NCBI GenBank assembly: GCA_964422785.1
Contig: CAYRCJ010000008.1
Span: 1-27,073 of the forward strand
DNA length: 27,073 nucleotides
Direction of reading: 5' to 3'
DNA from: CAYRCJ01 sp964422785
GTDB lineage: Bacteria; Patescibacteriota; Minisyncoccia; UBA11713; 2-01-FULL-45-33
Positions 16,392 to 22,280 of this stretch are shown here, piece after piece. The notes beneath the pieces are model-generated. The model saw only the letters and a program-made list of their open reading frames with translations. It was not told the DNA's origin and searched no databases. Numbering within the stretch: position 1 is the first letter of the stretch; every line of letters begins with the position of its first letter. The position numbers and the translations under genes were made by a program.

Positions 16392-16420
16392 TCCATAGCA
16401 TTTGTAGTTATTTATGTCAA
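16392..16420 (-). promoter_or_regulatory. Strong sigma70-type promoter of the 15649-16365 gene
   Basis: On the minus strand: perfect TTGACA (16420-16415), 17 bp, TATGGA (16397-16392), with TGC before the -10. The predicted start near 16381-16385 puts the in-frame ATG at 16401 outside the transcript. Confidence 0.75.
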
Positions 16421-16430
16421 TAAAAAAGCA

Positions 16431-16459
16431 TTGAGGCTTTTTCATTTTTGGACTACTAT
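16431..16459 (+). promoter_or_regulatory. Promoter of gatC-gatA
   Basis: TTGAGG (16431-16436), 17 bp, TACTAT (16454-16459). The start site is expected about seven bases later, at 16466-16467, which coincides with the gatC ATG, so the mRNA may be leaderless. Confidence 0.6.
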
Positions 16460-16466
16460 TAAGGAT

Positions 16467-16790
16467 ATGATTTCCAAGGAAGATATTGAACATTTGAAAG
16501 ATTTGGCTCGGGTCGAGTTTGGAGAAAAGGAAACCGAGGCTTTGGCCAAAGATTTCGGCTCTATTTTGGGATACGTGGAAAAGCTAAATGAGGTGGATGT
16601 TTCCAATGTTCCCGAAGCGGCTTACGCGCACGAACTTTCAAATATCGAAAGGAAAGATTCGGATACCGGCTACGCCGCAACGTCAATGAATGACGAAGAA
16701 ACATCCGGGAACTTAATTAAAGGATTTCCCGAAAAAGAAAAAATTGCGGATGCTCACGGATATTATCTTAAGGTTAAAAATATTCTTTAG
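16467..16790 (+). CDS. gatC: GatC, aspartyl/glutamyl-tRNA amidotransferase subunit C
   Basis: GatC is the small subunit that tethers GatA to GatB in the enzyme that makes Gln-tRNA(Gln) and Asn-tRNA(Asn). The 107 residues start with ISKEDIEHLKDLARVEFGE and contain ILGYVEKLNEVDVSNV, both GatC hallmarks. The ATG at 16467 is chosen because family alignments begin there; upstream in-frame codons lie inside the promoter. It is followed four bases later by gatA. gatB is not in this window. Confidence 0.93.
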   Translation: MISKEDIEHLKDLARVEFGEKETEALAKDFGSILGYVEKLNEVDVSNVPEAAYAHELSNIERKDSDTGYAATSMNDEETSGNLIKGFPEKEKIADAHGYYLKVKNIL

Positions 16791-16794
16791 AATT

Positions 16795-18201
16795 ATGACG
16801 ATTTCTGAATTTCACGAAAATCTGAAAACAAAAAAAATCACAGCCCGAGAAGCGGTATTTTCGATGTTGGAAAAAATAAAAAAAGAAAATAAAAAACTGA
16901 ATGCCTATCTTGAGGTTTTTGAAAAAGACGCACTTGAGGCGGCAACGGAAGTAGACAGGCGTATTGCCGAAGGAGAAGAGCCGGGGATATTATGGGGAGT
17001 TCCCTTGGCGATAAAAGATAATATTTTAATCAAAGGCGAGGTCGCCAGCTCTTCTTCCAAAATTTTAGAGAATTATATTTCGTCTTACGACGCCACTGTT
17101 ATAAAAAAATTGCGTGAAAGGGGGGCGATCTTTTTGGGGAGAACCAATATGGATGAGTTTGCAATGGGGGCTTCCACTGAAAACTCCGCCTACGGCCCTA
17201 CCAAAAATCCTCACGATATTTCCCGTGTTCCCGGCGGGTCTTCCGGCGGCTCTGCCGCCGCCGTGGCTGCTGATTTGGCTTTGGCGGCTCTGGGTTCGGA
17301 CACCGGCGGGTCAGTCAGACAGCCGGCGGCTTTTTGCGGAGCAGTGGGTCTGAAACCCACCTACGGCGCCGTGTCCCGGCACGGCCTTATGGCCATGGCT
17401 TCTTCGCTCGACCAAATTGGGCCCATTGCGAAAACAGTTTCCGACGCGGAAATTTTATTTAACTCAATTAAAGGACAGGATGAGCTGGATTCAACTTCCA
17501 CAAATTCCCCGGAAGTTAAAGAAAATCCGACAGTTAAAAAAATTGGAATTCCAAAGGAGTATTTCGGAGAAGGATTGGATGACAGAATAAGAAAATCCAT
17601 AGAAGATGTGATACAAAAATTAAAAAATCATAATTACGAAATCAAAGAAATCAGTTTGCCTCACACTGATTACTCTATAGCCGCTTACTATATAGTTGTT
17701 CCGGCCGAAGTTTCTTCCAATATGGCCAGGTACGATGGCGTAAGATATGGAGAAAGGGCGCATGGCGAAAATTTGCTGGAGGTTTACAAAAAAAGCCGCG
17801 GCGCCGGGCTTGGCTTGGAAGTTAGAAGAAGGATTTTGCTGGGGACCTATGTCCTTTCGCATGGATATTATGACGCGTATTACGCCAAGGCGGGCAAAGT
17901 AAGAATTCTTATCAAAGAAGATTTTAGAAAAGCTTTTAATGAAGTGGACCTGATTCTGTGTCCGACTACGCCAACTCTACCTTTCAAAATAGGGGAAAGA
18001 GCCGAAGATCCGTTATCGATGTATCTGGCTGATATTTACACTTCCCCGGCCAACCTTGCGGGCGTACCCGCGTTGTCTATGCCGATATCCTGGACTGAAG
18101 AAGGCGGTAAAAAATTGCCGATGTCTTTACAGCTTATCGCGCCGCATTTTGGAGAAGAAAGATTATTTAAATTAGGAAAAGAAATAGAATCATGGATATA
18201 A
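16795..18201 (+). CDS. gatA: GatA, aspartyl/glutamyl-tRNA amidotransferase subunit A
   Basis: GatA is the glutaminase subunit that supplies ammonia for transamidation. The 468 residues from the ATG at 16795 carry the amidase signature: catalytic Lys in LAIKDNILIKG, the Gly/Ser-rich PGGSSGGSAAAVA, and the nucleophile region GSDTGGSVRQPAAFCG. The length is typical. The start was placed at the ATG 4 bp after gatC, since the upstream extension would be buried in gatC. The 3' end overlaps the next gene by 10 bp. Confidence 0.96.
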   Translation: MTISEFHENLKTKKITAREAVFSMLEKIKKENKKLNAYLEVFEKDALEAATEVDRRIAEGEEPGILWGVPLAIKDNILIKGEVASSSSKILENYISSYDATVIKKLRERGAIFLGRTNMDEFAMGASTENSAYGPTKNPHDISRVPGGSSGGSAAAVAADLALAALGSDTGGSVRQPAAFCGAVGLKPTYGAVSRHGLMAMASSLDQIGPIAKTVSDAEILFNSIKGQDELDSTSTNSPEVKENPTVKKIGIPKEYFGEGLDDRIRKSIEDVIQKLKNHNYEIKEISLPHTDYSIAAYYIVVPAEVSSNMARYDGVRYGERAHGENLLEVYKKSRGAGLGLEVRRRILLGTYVLSHGYYDAYYAKAGKVRILIKEDFRKAFNEVDLILCPTTPTLPFKIGERAEDPLSMYLADIYTSPANLAGVPALSMPISWTEEGGKKLPMSLQLIAPHFGEERLFKLGKEIESWI

Positions 18202-18725
18202 TTCCTCAAATTTTAAATACCATTCTCGATACAATAGATTTTTTCATATACTTTGATTACTCAAGGATAATTATTTTTATTAAAATATTGGCGGGCATCG
18301 CCTCGGCGGTTTTCGTTTTCGGCATTATTTATTCCACCCGCAAGGCCGCTGAAGCGATGAAAAACATTCACGCTTTCGATCGCGCCAAAAATATTCCCAA
18401 AGATATTCATAAGAATATTGAGGAATGGAAAAAAATCACTGATAAAGCGAAATCCGAAGATGAAAACGAAAGAAAATTCGCTGTTATCGCGGCCGATTCT
18501 TTAATTGAAAAGATTTTGGGTATGGCCGGTTTTCCCGGAGAAAATTTGGGGGAAAAGTTAAAACTGATTCCAAAAGGAGATTTTGATTCAATAAACGATA
18601 TTTGGGAAGCTCACAAAGTGCGGAATCGCATCGCCCACGAAGCGGATTTTTCTCTTTCTCTTGCCGAAACCAAAATGGCCATTTCCGGTTTTGAAAGGGC
18701 TCTTAAAGAGCTGGAGTATATTTAG
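18192..18725 (+). CDS. Membrane protein with HEPN-like C-terminal motif
   Basis: This 177-residue protein has hydrophobic N-terminal segments (about 5-20 and 25-47), then a charged helical cytoplasmic part. Near the C-terminus it reads WEAHKVRNRIAHEADF, with R144 and H149 fitting the RN-x3-H motif of HEPN-type helical domains, some of which are RNases. Whether this is a true HEPN domain is uncertain. It overlaps gatA by 10 bp, so it is cotranscribed with the amidotransferase genes. Its stop codon ends one base from the 3' end of the convergent tRNA-Met gene. Confidence 0.6.
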   Translation: MDIIPQILNTILDTIDFFIYFDYSRIIIFIKILAGIASAVFVFGIIYSTRKAAEAMKNIHAFDRAKNIPKDIHKNIEEWKKITDKAKSEDENERKFAVIAADSLIEKILGMAGFPGENLGEKLKLIPKGDFDSINDIWEAHKVRNRIAHEADFSLSLAETKMAISGFERALKELEYI

Positions 18726-18726
18726 T

Positions 18727-18803
18727 TGGTGTCAGGAGTGGGATTCGAACCCACGACCTCGGCGTTATGAGTGCCGCGCTCTAACCGACTGAGCTACCCT
18801 GAC
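18727..18803 (-). tRNA. tRNA-Met (CAT), elongator-type
   Basis: A full cloverleaf reads on the minus strand: acceptor GTCAGGG/CCTGAC with encoded CCA, D arm GCTC...GAGC, anticodon loop CTCATAA (anticodon CAT), T arm GTGGG/CCCAC with TTCGAAT. Overall it resembles elongator tRNA-Met. A lysidine-modified tRNA-Ile(CAT) cannot be fully excluded. Position 31-39 of the anticodon stem is an A-C mismatch. A possible -10 (TATAGT) lies at 18821-18816. Confidence 0.9.
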
Positions 18804-18815
18804 AAATTATTATTT

Positions 18816-18821
18816 ACTATA
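18816..18821 (-). promoter_or_regulatory. Probable -10 of tRNA-Met
   Basis: TATAGT on the minus strand, about 12 bp before the mature tRNA 5' end. The matching -35 (TTTAAT, 17 bp upstream) is weak. Confidence 0.4.
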
Positions 18822-18844
18822 CAATATTTTTCGATAAAATTAAA

Positions 18845-18870
18845 CCCCCTCCGATGGCCATCGGAGGGGG
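18845..18870. terminator. Perfect palindromic hairpin, CGATG-CATCG family
   Basis: CCCCCTCCGATG, GC, CATCGGAGGGGG: a 12-bp perfect arm on each side. It lies between tRNA-Met/HEPN gene and the convergent GNAT gene. It shares its apex with three other hairpins in the window. Confidence 0.7.
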
Positions 18871-18872
18871 AT

Positions 18873-18893
18873 AAAAGCTCCATTGGAGCTTTT
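18873..18893. terminator. Second tandem hairpin, terminator of the GNAT gene
   Basis: AAAAGCTCC, ATT, GGAGCTTTT. On the minus strand it follows the GNAT stop codon directly and ends in TTTTAT; on the plus strand it also ends in TTTTATTT, so it can work both ways. Confidence 0.75.
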
Positions 18894-18895
18894 AT

Positions 18896-19408
18896 TTACC
18901 AATTTATTTTGGCCATTTCGATTACATCGTGGTATTCGTCATGCCAAAGATAATGATCTCTTTTAATTCCTTCAAGTTCAAAATCTAATTTTGTACAAAG
19001 ATGATGCATTTTTTTATTTGAGGCGTAAAACATTATCCAAACTTTATGAAGTTTCAGCTCTTCAAAAGCATATTTTATGAGCAGCGGAATTATTTCTTGA
19101 GAATACTTTTGACCCTGATGCTCCGGGATTATTGTGACGGCGAGCCGCCCCAATCGGTTTTGCCAACTAATCTGATTGATGGCGCACTGGCCGATGTACG
19201 CGCCGTCAGTTTTCCTGAAAATAGAAAACGGTCTATCGTTTGAACTGCAGGTAATTTTATTGATGAAAGCCATTTCTGCTTCCCAGGTAAATCCCTGGAA
19301 ATTTTGGAAGTTTTTTACCACATCAGGATTGTTCACCCAACTCATAACGTGGCTTATATCTTCAATTGTCAGCGGACGAAGTTCAACTCGGGAACCTTCG
19401 ATATTCAT
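18896..19408 (-). CDS. GNAT-family acetyltransferase, RimJ/RimL-like
   Basis: The 170 residues begin MNIEGSRVELRPLTIEDISH, the typical start of RimJ/RimL-type N-acetyltransferases (acetyl-CoA dependent). The core acetyl-CoA-binding region is seen as GRLAVTIIPEHQGQKYSQEI, where family members have RxxGxG/A; then a late HKVWIMFYASNKKMHHLCTKLDFELEG. The ATG at 19408 follows a perfect AAGGAGG at four bases, and upstream in-frame codons are rejected on that basis. It lies 32 bp after GAPDH and is probably cotranscribed. The substrate is unknown. Confidence 0.88.
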   Translation of the reverse strand: MNIEGSRVELRPLTIEDISHVMSWVNNPDVVKNFQNFQGFTWEAEMAFINKITCSSNDRPFSIFRKTDGAYIGQCAINQISWQNRLGRLAVTIIPEHQGQKYSQEIIPLLIKYAFEELKLHKVWIMFYASNKKMHHLCTKLDFELEGIKRDHYLWHDEYHDVIEMAKINW

Positions 19409-19440
19409 CTGACCTCCTTTACCCTGAACTTGTCGAAGTG

Positions 19441-20496
19441 CTATTCCAAAAATTTGGAAACCATTTGAATGTGTTTGATAAGCATCGAGCAATAACCCCA
19501 TTCGTTGTCGTACCACGCGGCCACCATAATTTGTTTGCCGCTCCGTTTTTCAAGAGTACGGGTTTGATTGGTGTCAAACAAAGAACCGTATTCAGAGCCC
19601 AAAATATCAGTTGACGCGACAGGTTTTTCAATTACACCCACTATCCCGCGCCACTCATCTTTTTGGGCAAATCGCCTGATTGTTTCGTTGACGCCGTCTA
19701 TAGAAAAATAATCTTTACTGGGCACGACCACTAAATACACAAGCGACCCTGCCGGCACGGGGACCCGGGCTGATATTCCTGTAAATTTTTCTTTAAGTCC
19801 CGGTATCAAAACACCAATTGCTTCGGCTGCTCCTGTGCTCGTGGGGATAATATTCAATGCGGCCGCTCTCCCGCGAAGTGGGTCACCCTTCTTCCCGGGG
19901 CCGTCTACCAACCCTTGGCCGTTTGTATAGGCGTGGGTTGTAATAAGCATAGCAGATTCGACTCCATAAGTTTCACTCAAAATTTTAATAATAGGTGCAG
20001 CGGCGTTGGTGGTGCAAGATGCGTTGGAGGTAATTTGCGATTCTTTAAGTGCCTTCCAATCCGGAACGATATTTGGCGTGGCCATCGGGATTTCCGGATC
20101 GTTTGTCGGCGCGGTGATAACAACTCTTTTGGCGCCTGCTTCAAGATGGGGGATCAGGTCGTAGCTTTTTGTGAAAACGCCGCTTGCTTCCACCACGATA
20201 TCTATACCAAGATCTTTCCATGCGAGTCTTCCTGGATCTTTCTCCGAAAATTTGATAATACTTCCATGGTCAGGCACGCCCAAAATATCGCCGTATTTAT
20301 CACTATGGGAAACATAAACTTGTTTTGGGTATTTTCTGTAAACAGAGTCATGCTCAAACTTATCTGCAGCTTCCTCGATGGACATGAAAGGATCGTTTAT
20401 AGCAACGACTTCTGTATCATATCTTCCCAAAGCCTGCCTTAAAAACACCCTTCCAATTCTTCCAAATCCGTTGATCGCCACTCTGATTTTTTTCAC
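19441..20496 (-). CDS. gap: Glyceraldehyde-3-phosphate dehydrogenase
   Basis: GAPDH converts glyceraldehyde-3-phosphate to 1,3-bisphosphoglycerate with NAD(P)+ in glycolysis. The 351 residues begin at a GTG at 20496, preceded by GAGGAGG; the TTG at 20517 lies upstream of that Shine-Dalgarno and is rejected. Visible are the Rossmann motif INGFGRIGR (8-16), catalytic C161 in SNASCTTN, the active-site His region ITTHAYTN, and the late WYDNEWGY. The stretch just before the active site reads MATPNIVPDW, where most family members have a VxGVNH-like motif, a minor divergence. A strong promoter lies upstream. Confidence 0.96.
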   Translation of the reverse strand: MKKIRVAINGFGRIGRVFLRQALGRYDTEVVAINDPFMSIEEAADKFEHDSVYRKYPKQVYVSHSDKYGDILGVPDHGSIIKFSEKDPGRLAWKDLGIDIVVEASGVFTKSYDLIPHLEAGAKRVVITAPTNDPEIPMATPNIVPDWKALKESQITSNASCTTNAAAPIIKILSETYGVESAMLITTHAYTNGQGLVDGPGKKGDPLRGRAAALNIIPTSTGAAEAIGVLIPGLKEKFTGISARVPVPAGSLVYLVVVPSKDYFSIDGVNETIRRFAQKDEWRGIVGVIEKPVASTDILGSEYGSLFDTNQTRTLEKRSGKQIMVAAWYDNEWGYCSMLIKHIQMVSKFLE

Positions 20497-20532
20497 CTTT
20501 TCCTCCTCGATTGTCAATCAAAATCCATACAC

Positions 20533-20561
20533 AATTTAGCATAAGTATCTAAATTTGTCAA
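20533..20561 (-). promoter_or_regulatory. Strong promoter of the gap operon
   Basis: On the minus strand: TTGACA (20561-20556), 17 bp, TAAATT (20538-20533), preceded by TGC. The predicted start near 20526 gives a leader of about 30 nt with the Shine-Dalgarno. Confidence 0.8.
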
Positions 20562-20568
20562 TATATAA

Positions 20569-20596
20569 AAAGAAGCTGAAAGTTTTCAGCTTCTTT
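20569..20596 (-). terminator. Terminator of the Ocnus-like gene
   Basis: A 13-bp perfect stem (AAAGAAGCTGAAA and its complement) with a GT centre. On the minus strand it is followed by a T-rich tract (TTTTTATAT). It sits directly upstream of the gap promoter and insulates it. Confidence 0.8.
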
Positions 20597-20614
20597 GGTT
20601 TTATATTCCAAGAA

Positions 20615-21088
20615 CTATCGGCCGCGAAATGCGGCGTATGTATTTAATTCTATCTTCACTGCAACACTCATTTTCATTGCCTTTGCTATTGATTCCGCGA
20701 TCTGTCCTTTAAGAAGTTCTTGATCAAAGACGCCGAAATCACCGCTGCTGCCGGAGAACTCCGCCGTCCACGAAGTATCCTCTCCTTGTAAAGAGAAATC
20801 GATTTGTCCGCCGCCTGAAATATGAAATTCAGTAAAATCTTTTTTGGAACGGTTCAGGATATCCTTGTGATAATAATATCCGTCATTTAGCGGCTCCCCG
20901 ATAGCAACCACCACCTTGGCTTTGTTGCGATCGCCGGCGATTAAGACGATAAATTTCCGCTGCCCGCCTTTCAAAGAAAAACCTTTTGGGACCTGTATAT
21001 CTCTCTGGCAAAGATTTGTTAAATCTTCCTTGGCACCGGATTTGGTGTTATACAAAACAACAGACACTTCTAAGGGCGTTTCTTCCAT
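20615..21088 (-). CDS. Janus/Ocnus-family protein, phosphohistidine phosphatase-like
   Basis: The 157 residues begin at an ATG at 21088 preceded by AAGGAGG. The central region YYYHKDILNRSKKDF, then ISGGGQIDF, then a Gly/Ser loop (EFSGSSGDFG) and a final helix recall animal PHPT1 and Janus/Ocnus, in which YHADIYDK carries the catalytic His and GGGRI follows. If so, H74 is the candidate active-site residue. This is recognition by memory of motif order, without an alignment. The gene has its own terminator, and the upstream hairpin (21129-21155) shares half-sites with the promoter palindrome at 21449. Confidence 0.5.
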   Translation of the reverse strand: MEETPLEVSVVLYNTKSGAKEDLTNLCQRDIQVPKGFSLKGGQRKFIVLIAGDRNKAKVVVAIGEPLNDGYYYHKDILNRSKKDFTEFHISGGGQIDFSLQGEDTSWTAEFSGSSGDFGVFDQELLKGQIAESIAKAMKMSVAVKIELNTYAAFRGR

Positions 21089-21128
21089 TGGGCCTCCTTG
21101 GGGTTGAGATAGTTTATTGATCCAAAAA

Positions 21129-21155
21129 CAAAATAGCACCAATGGTGCTATTTTG
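21129..21155 (-). terminator. Terminator after tRNA-fMet
   Basis: A 13-bp perfect palindromic stem, CAAAATAGCACCA and its complement around a single A, about 11 bp after the tRNA 3' end. On the minus strand it continues with TTTTGTTTTT. The half-site AAAATAGCA recurs at 21449-21472. Confidence 0.75.
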
Positions 21156-21165
21156 TAAAGTAATG

Positions 21166-21238
21166 TAGCGGGGAGTGGATTTGAACCACTGTCTCAAGGT
21201 TATGAGCCTTGCGAGATACCGGGCTTCTCTACCCCGCG
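21166..21238 (-). tRNA. Initiator tRNA-fMet (CAT)
   Basis: The minus strand begins CGCGGGGTAGAGAAGCC, closely matching bacterial initiator tRNA. The unpaired first position (C1 opposite T72) and the A11-T24 pair in the D stem are initiator traits; the loop CTCATAA carries the CAT anticodon. The stem below it is CAAGG/CCTTG, so one of the three usual G-C pairs is A-T. The mismatch at the acceptor end is C-T, not the usual C-A. CCA is not encoded. Confidence 0.9.
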
Positions 21239-21250
21239 ATATTGAAGTTA

Positions 21251-21279
21251 ATGATAACTTGATTTTTTGGTAAAATCAA
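21251..21279 (-). promoter_or_regulatory. Promoter of tRNA-fMet
   Basis: On the minus strand: TTGATT (21279-21274), 17 bp, TATCAT (21256-21251), about 12 bp from the mature tRNA 5' end. It overlaps a 10-bp inverted repeat (21257-21281). Confidence 0.65.
21268..21276 (+). promoter_or_regulatory. Possible extended -10 of tRNA-Asp
   Basis: TGGTAAAAT (TGn + TAAAAT). It would start transcription near 21283, about 15 nt before the mature tRNA. It overlaps the -35 of the divergent tRNA-fMet promoter. TATGAT at 21289-21294 is an alternative but too close to the tRNA. Confidence 0.4.
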
Positions 21280-21297
21280 GTCACACTTTATGATGAT

Positions 21298-21375
21298 GGG
21301 CTCGTGGTGTAGCCTGGTTAACACGTCCCCCTGTCACGGGGAAGATCGTGGGTTCAAATCCCATCGAGCCCGCCA
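21298..21375 (+). tRNA. tRNA-Asp (GTC)
   Basis: Acceptor GGGCTCG/CGAGCCC, D arm GTGT...ACAC, anticodon stem TCCCC/GGGGA with loop CTGTCAC (anticodon GTC), T arm GTGGG/CCCAT (last pair G-T) with TTCAAAT, discriminator G, encoded CCA. All match tRNA-Asp. Confidence 0.96.
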
Positions 21376-21396
21376 GAGGCGGGCAAGCCCGCAATG

Positions 21397-21438
21397 AAAA
21401 ACAAAAGAGTCTCTGCTTCAGGGGCTCTTTTGTTTTTT
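21397..21438 (+). terminator. Terminator after tRNA-Asp
   Basis: An imperfect stem of about 12 bp (AAAACAAAAGAG facing CTCTTTTGTTTT) around a 14-nt loop region, ending in a T-run. Confidence 0.75.
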
Positions 21439-21443
21439 ATTAT

Positions 21444-21472
21444 TTGACAAAATAGCATATAAATGCTATTTT
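21444..21472 (+). promoter_or_regulatory. Promoter with embedded palindrome upstream of the 21507 gene
   Basis: TTGACA (21444-21449), 17 bp ending in TGC, TATTTT (21467-21472). AAAATAGCAT (21449-21458) and ATGCTATTTT (21463-21472) form a 10-bp inverted repeat that fills the spacer and the -10, an operator-like arrangement. Confidence 0.7.
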
Positions 21473-21506
21473 ATATTTGGATTTAGGTTAACGAAAAGAG
21501 GGCGAA

Positions 21507-21698
21507 ATGGCGACTCTAGAAGAGACAAGGCTCATTGAGAAAATCGTTAGAGCCAAGGTTGCATTGGAAAGAAGCCGAGTGCGCCACAAAGACGGCTGCA
21601 TGACTGAAGATCCGGAAAGCACCGCGCCGTGCAATTGTGGAGCTTCCGCAACAAATTCAGCTCTTAGCTCCGCGATTAAAGAGCTGTCTTTCGAATAG
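21507..21698 (+). CDS. Small Cys-containing protein
   Basis: This 63-residue protein has an N-terminal helix (LEETRLIEKIVRAKVALERS) and a middle part HKDGCMTEDPESTAPCNCGAS with His and three cysteines, suggesting a small metal site. I do not recognise the family. GAGGG lies five bases before the ATG, a promoter precedes it, and the next gene starts 11 bp after its stop behind AGGAGGG, so it looks real and cotranscribed with the nucleotidyltransferase. Confidence 0.6.
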   Translation: MATLEETRLIEKIVRAKVALERSRVRHKDGCMTEDPESTAPCNCGASATNSALSSAIKELSFE

Positions 21699-21709
21699 GA
21701 GGGTAAAAT

Positions 21710-22228
21710 ATGAGTTTCGGAGTTGTTGTTGCCCGCGTTTGTCCGATCCATCTTGGCCACGAAGTGATTATTTGGGATATGATTTCTCAATGTGCAGTTG
21801 ATCACTCCCTTTTGGTGATAGGGAGCGTTAATCATGAGCCGTCAATGAGGCATTTTTTTTCTTATCTCGAGAGAAAAAATTTTGTAAAAAAACTTTTTCC
21901 GGATCTTAAAGTTGTCGGGTTGCCTGACTTCAAATCCGATGACGAATGGTTTGAGGCCTTGCAGGATATTTTAAACTTGGCCGGGTTTATTCCAAGCGAA
22001 ACCAGATATTTCGGCGGCTGCGAGGAGGATATTCAATTTTTTATGGATAGGAATTTGCCGGTCCGCATTATTAACCGATTTGACGGCTCCTCTCCCAAAG
22101 TTTCAGCTACCGAGGCGAGAGACGCGCTTGTCCATAACCGATCCTTGGACAATATTTTAAATCCGTTGATCGCAAACGACGTGAAAGAGCTTTTTGACGA
22201 GAAATGGGAAAAGTTCAAAAGAATATAA
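21710..22228 (+). CDS. Nucleotidyltransferase of the NMN adenylyltransferase (NadM/NadR) type
   Basis: The 172 residues show the cytidylyltransferase-like fold: VVVARVCPIHLGHEVIIWD contains the nucleotide-binding HxGH motif (H14-L-G-H17), and SPKVSATEARDAL in the second half fits the ISSTxxR-type motif. This spacing and length fit archaeal-type NMN adenylyltransferases, which make NAD+ from NMN and ATP. Other substrates in the fold (pantetheine phosphate, glycerol phosphate) are possible. AGGAGGG precedes the ATG. It is cotranscribed with the small Cys protein and ends at a palindromic terminator. Confidence 0.75.
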   Translation: MSFGVVVARVCPIHLGHEVIIWDMISQCAVDHSLLVIGSVNHEPSMRHFFSYLERKNFVKKLFPDLKVVGLPDFKSDDEWFEALQDILNLAGFIPSETRYFGGCEEDIQFFMDRNLPVRIINRFDGSSPKVSATEARDALVHNRSLDNILNPLIANDVKELFDEKWEKFKRI

Positions 22229-22233
22229 AATAA

Positions 22234-22280
22234 AATCCCCATTCCGATGGTCATCGGAATGGGGATTAATTTTAATTTTT
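22234..22280. terminator. Long palindromic bidirectional terminator
   Basis: A 16-bp perfect arm (AATCCCCATTCCGATG, GT, complement; 22234-22267) followed on the plus strand by AATTTTAATTTTTTT. It separates two convergent genes and carries the shared CGATGnnCATCG apex. Confidence 0.9.

Noticed and set aside
16366..16401. Longer ATG start for the 15649-16365 gene
   Set aside because: The ATG overlaps the -10 of a perfect TTGACA-17-TATGGA promoter, so it would not be transcribed.
19915..20442. A 175-codon plus-strand open frame opposite gap
   Set aside because: It is fully antisense to GAPDH and has no recognisable domain or start signal.
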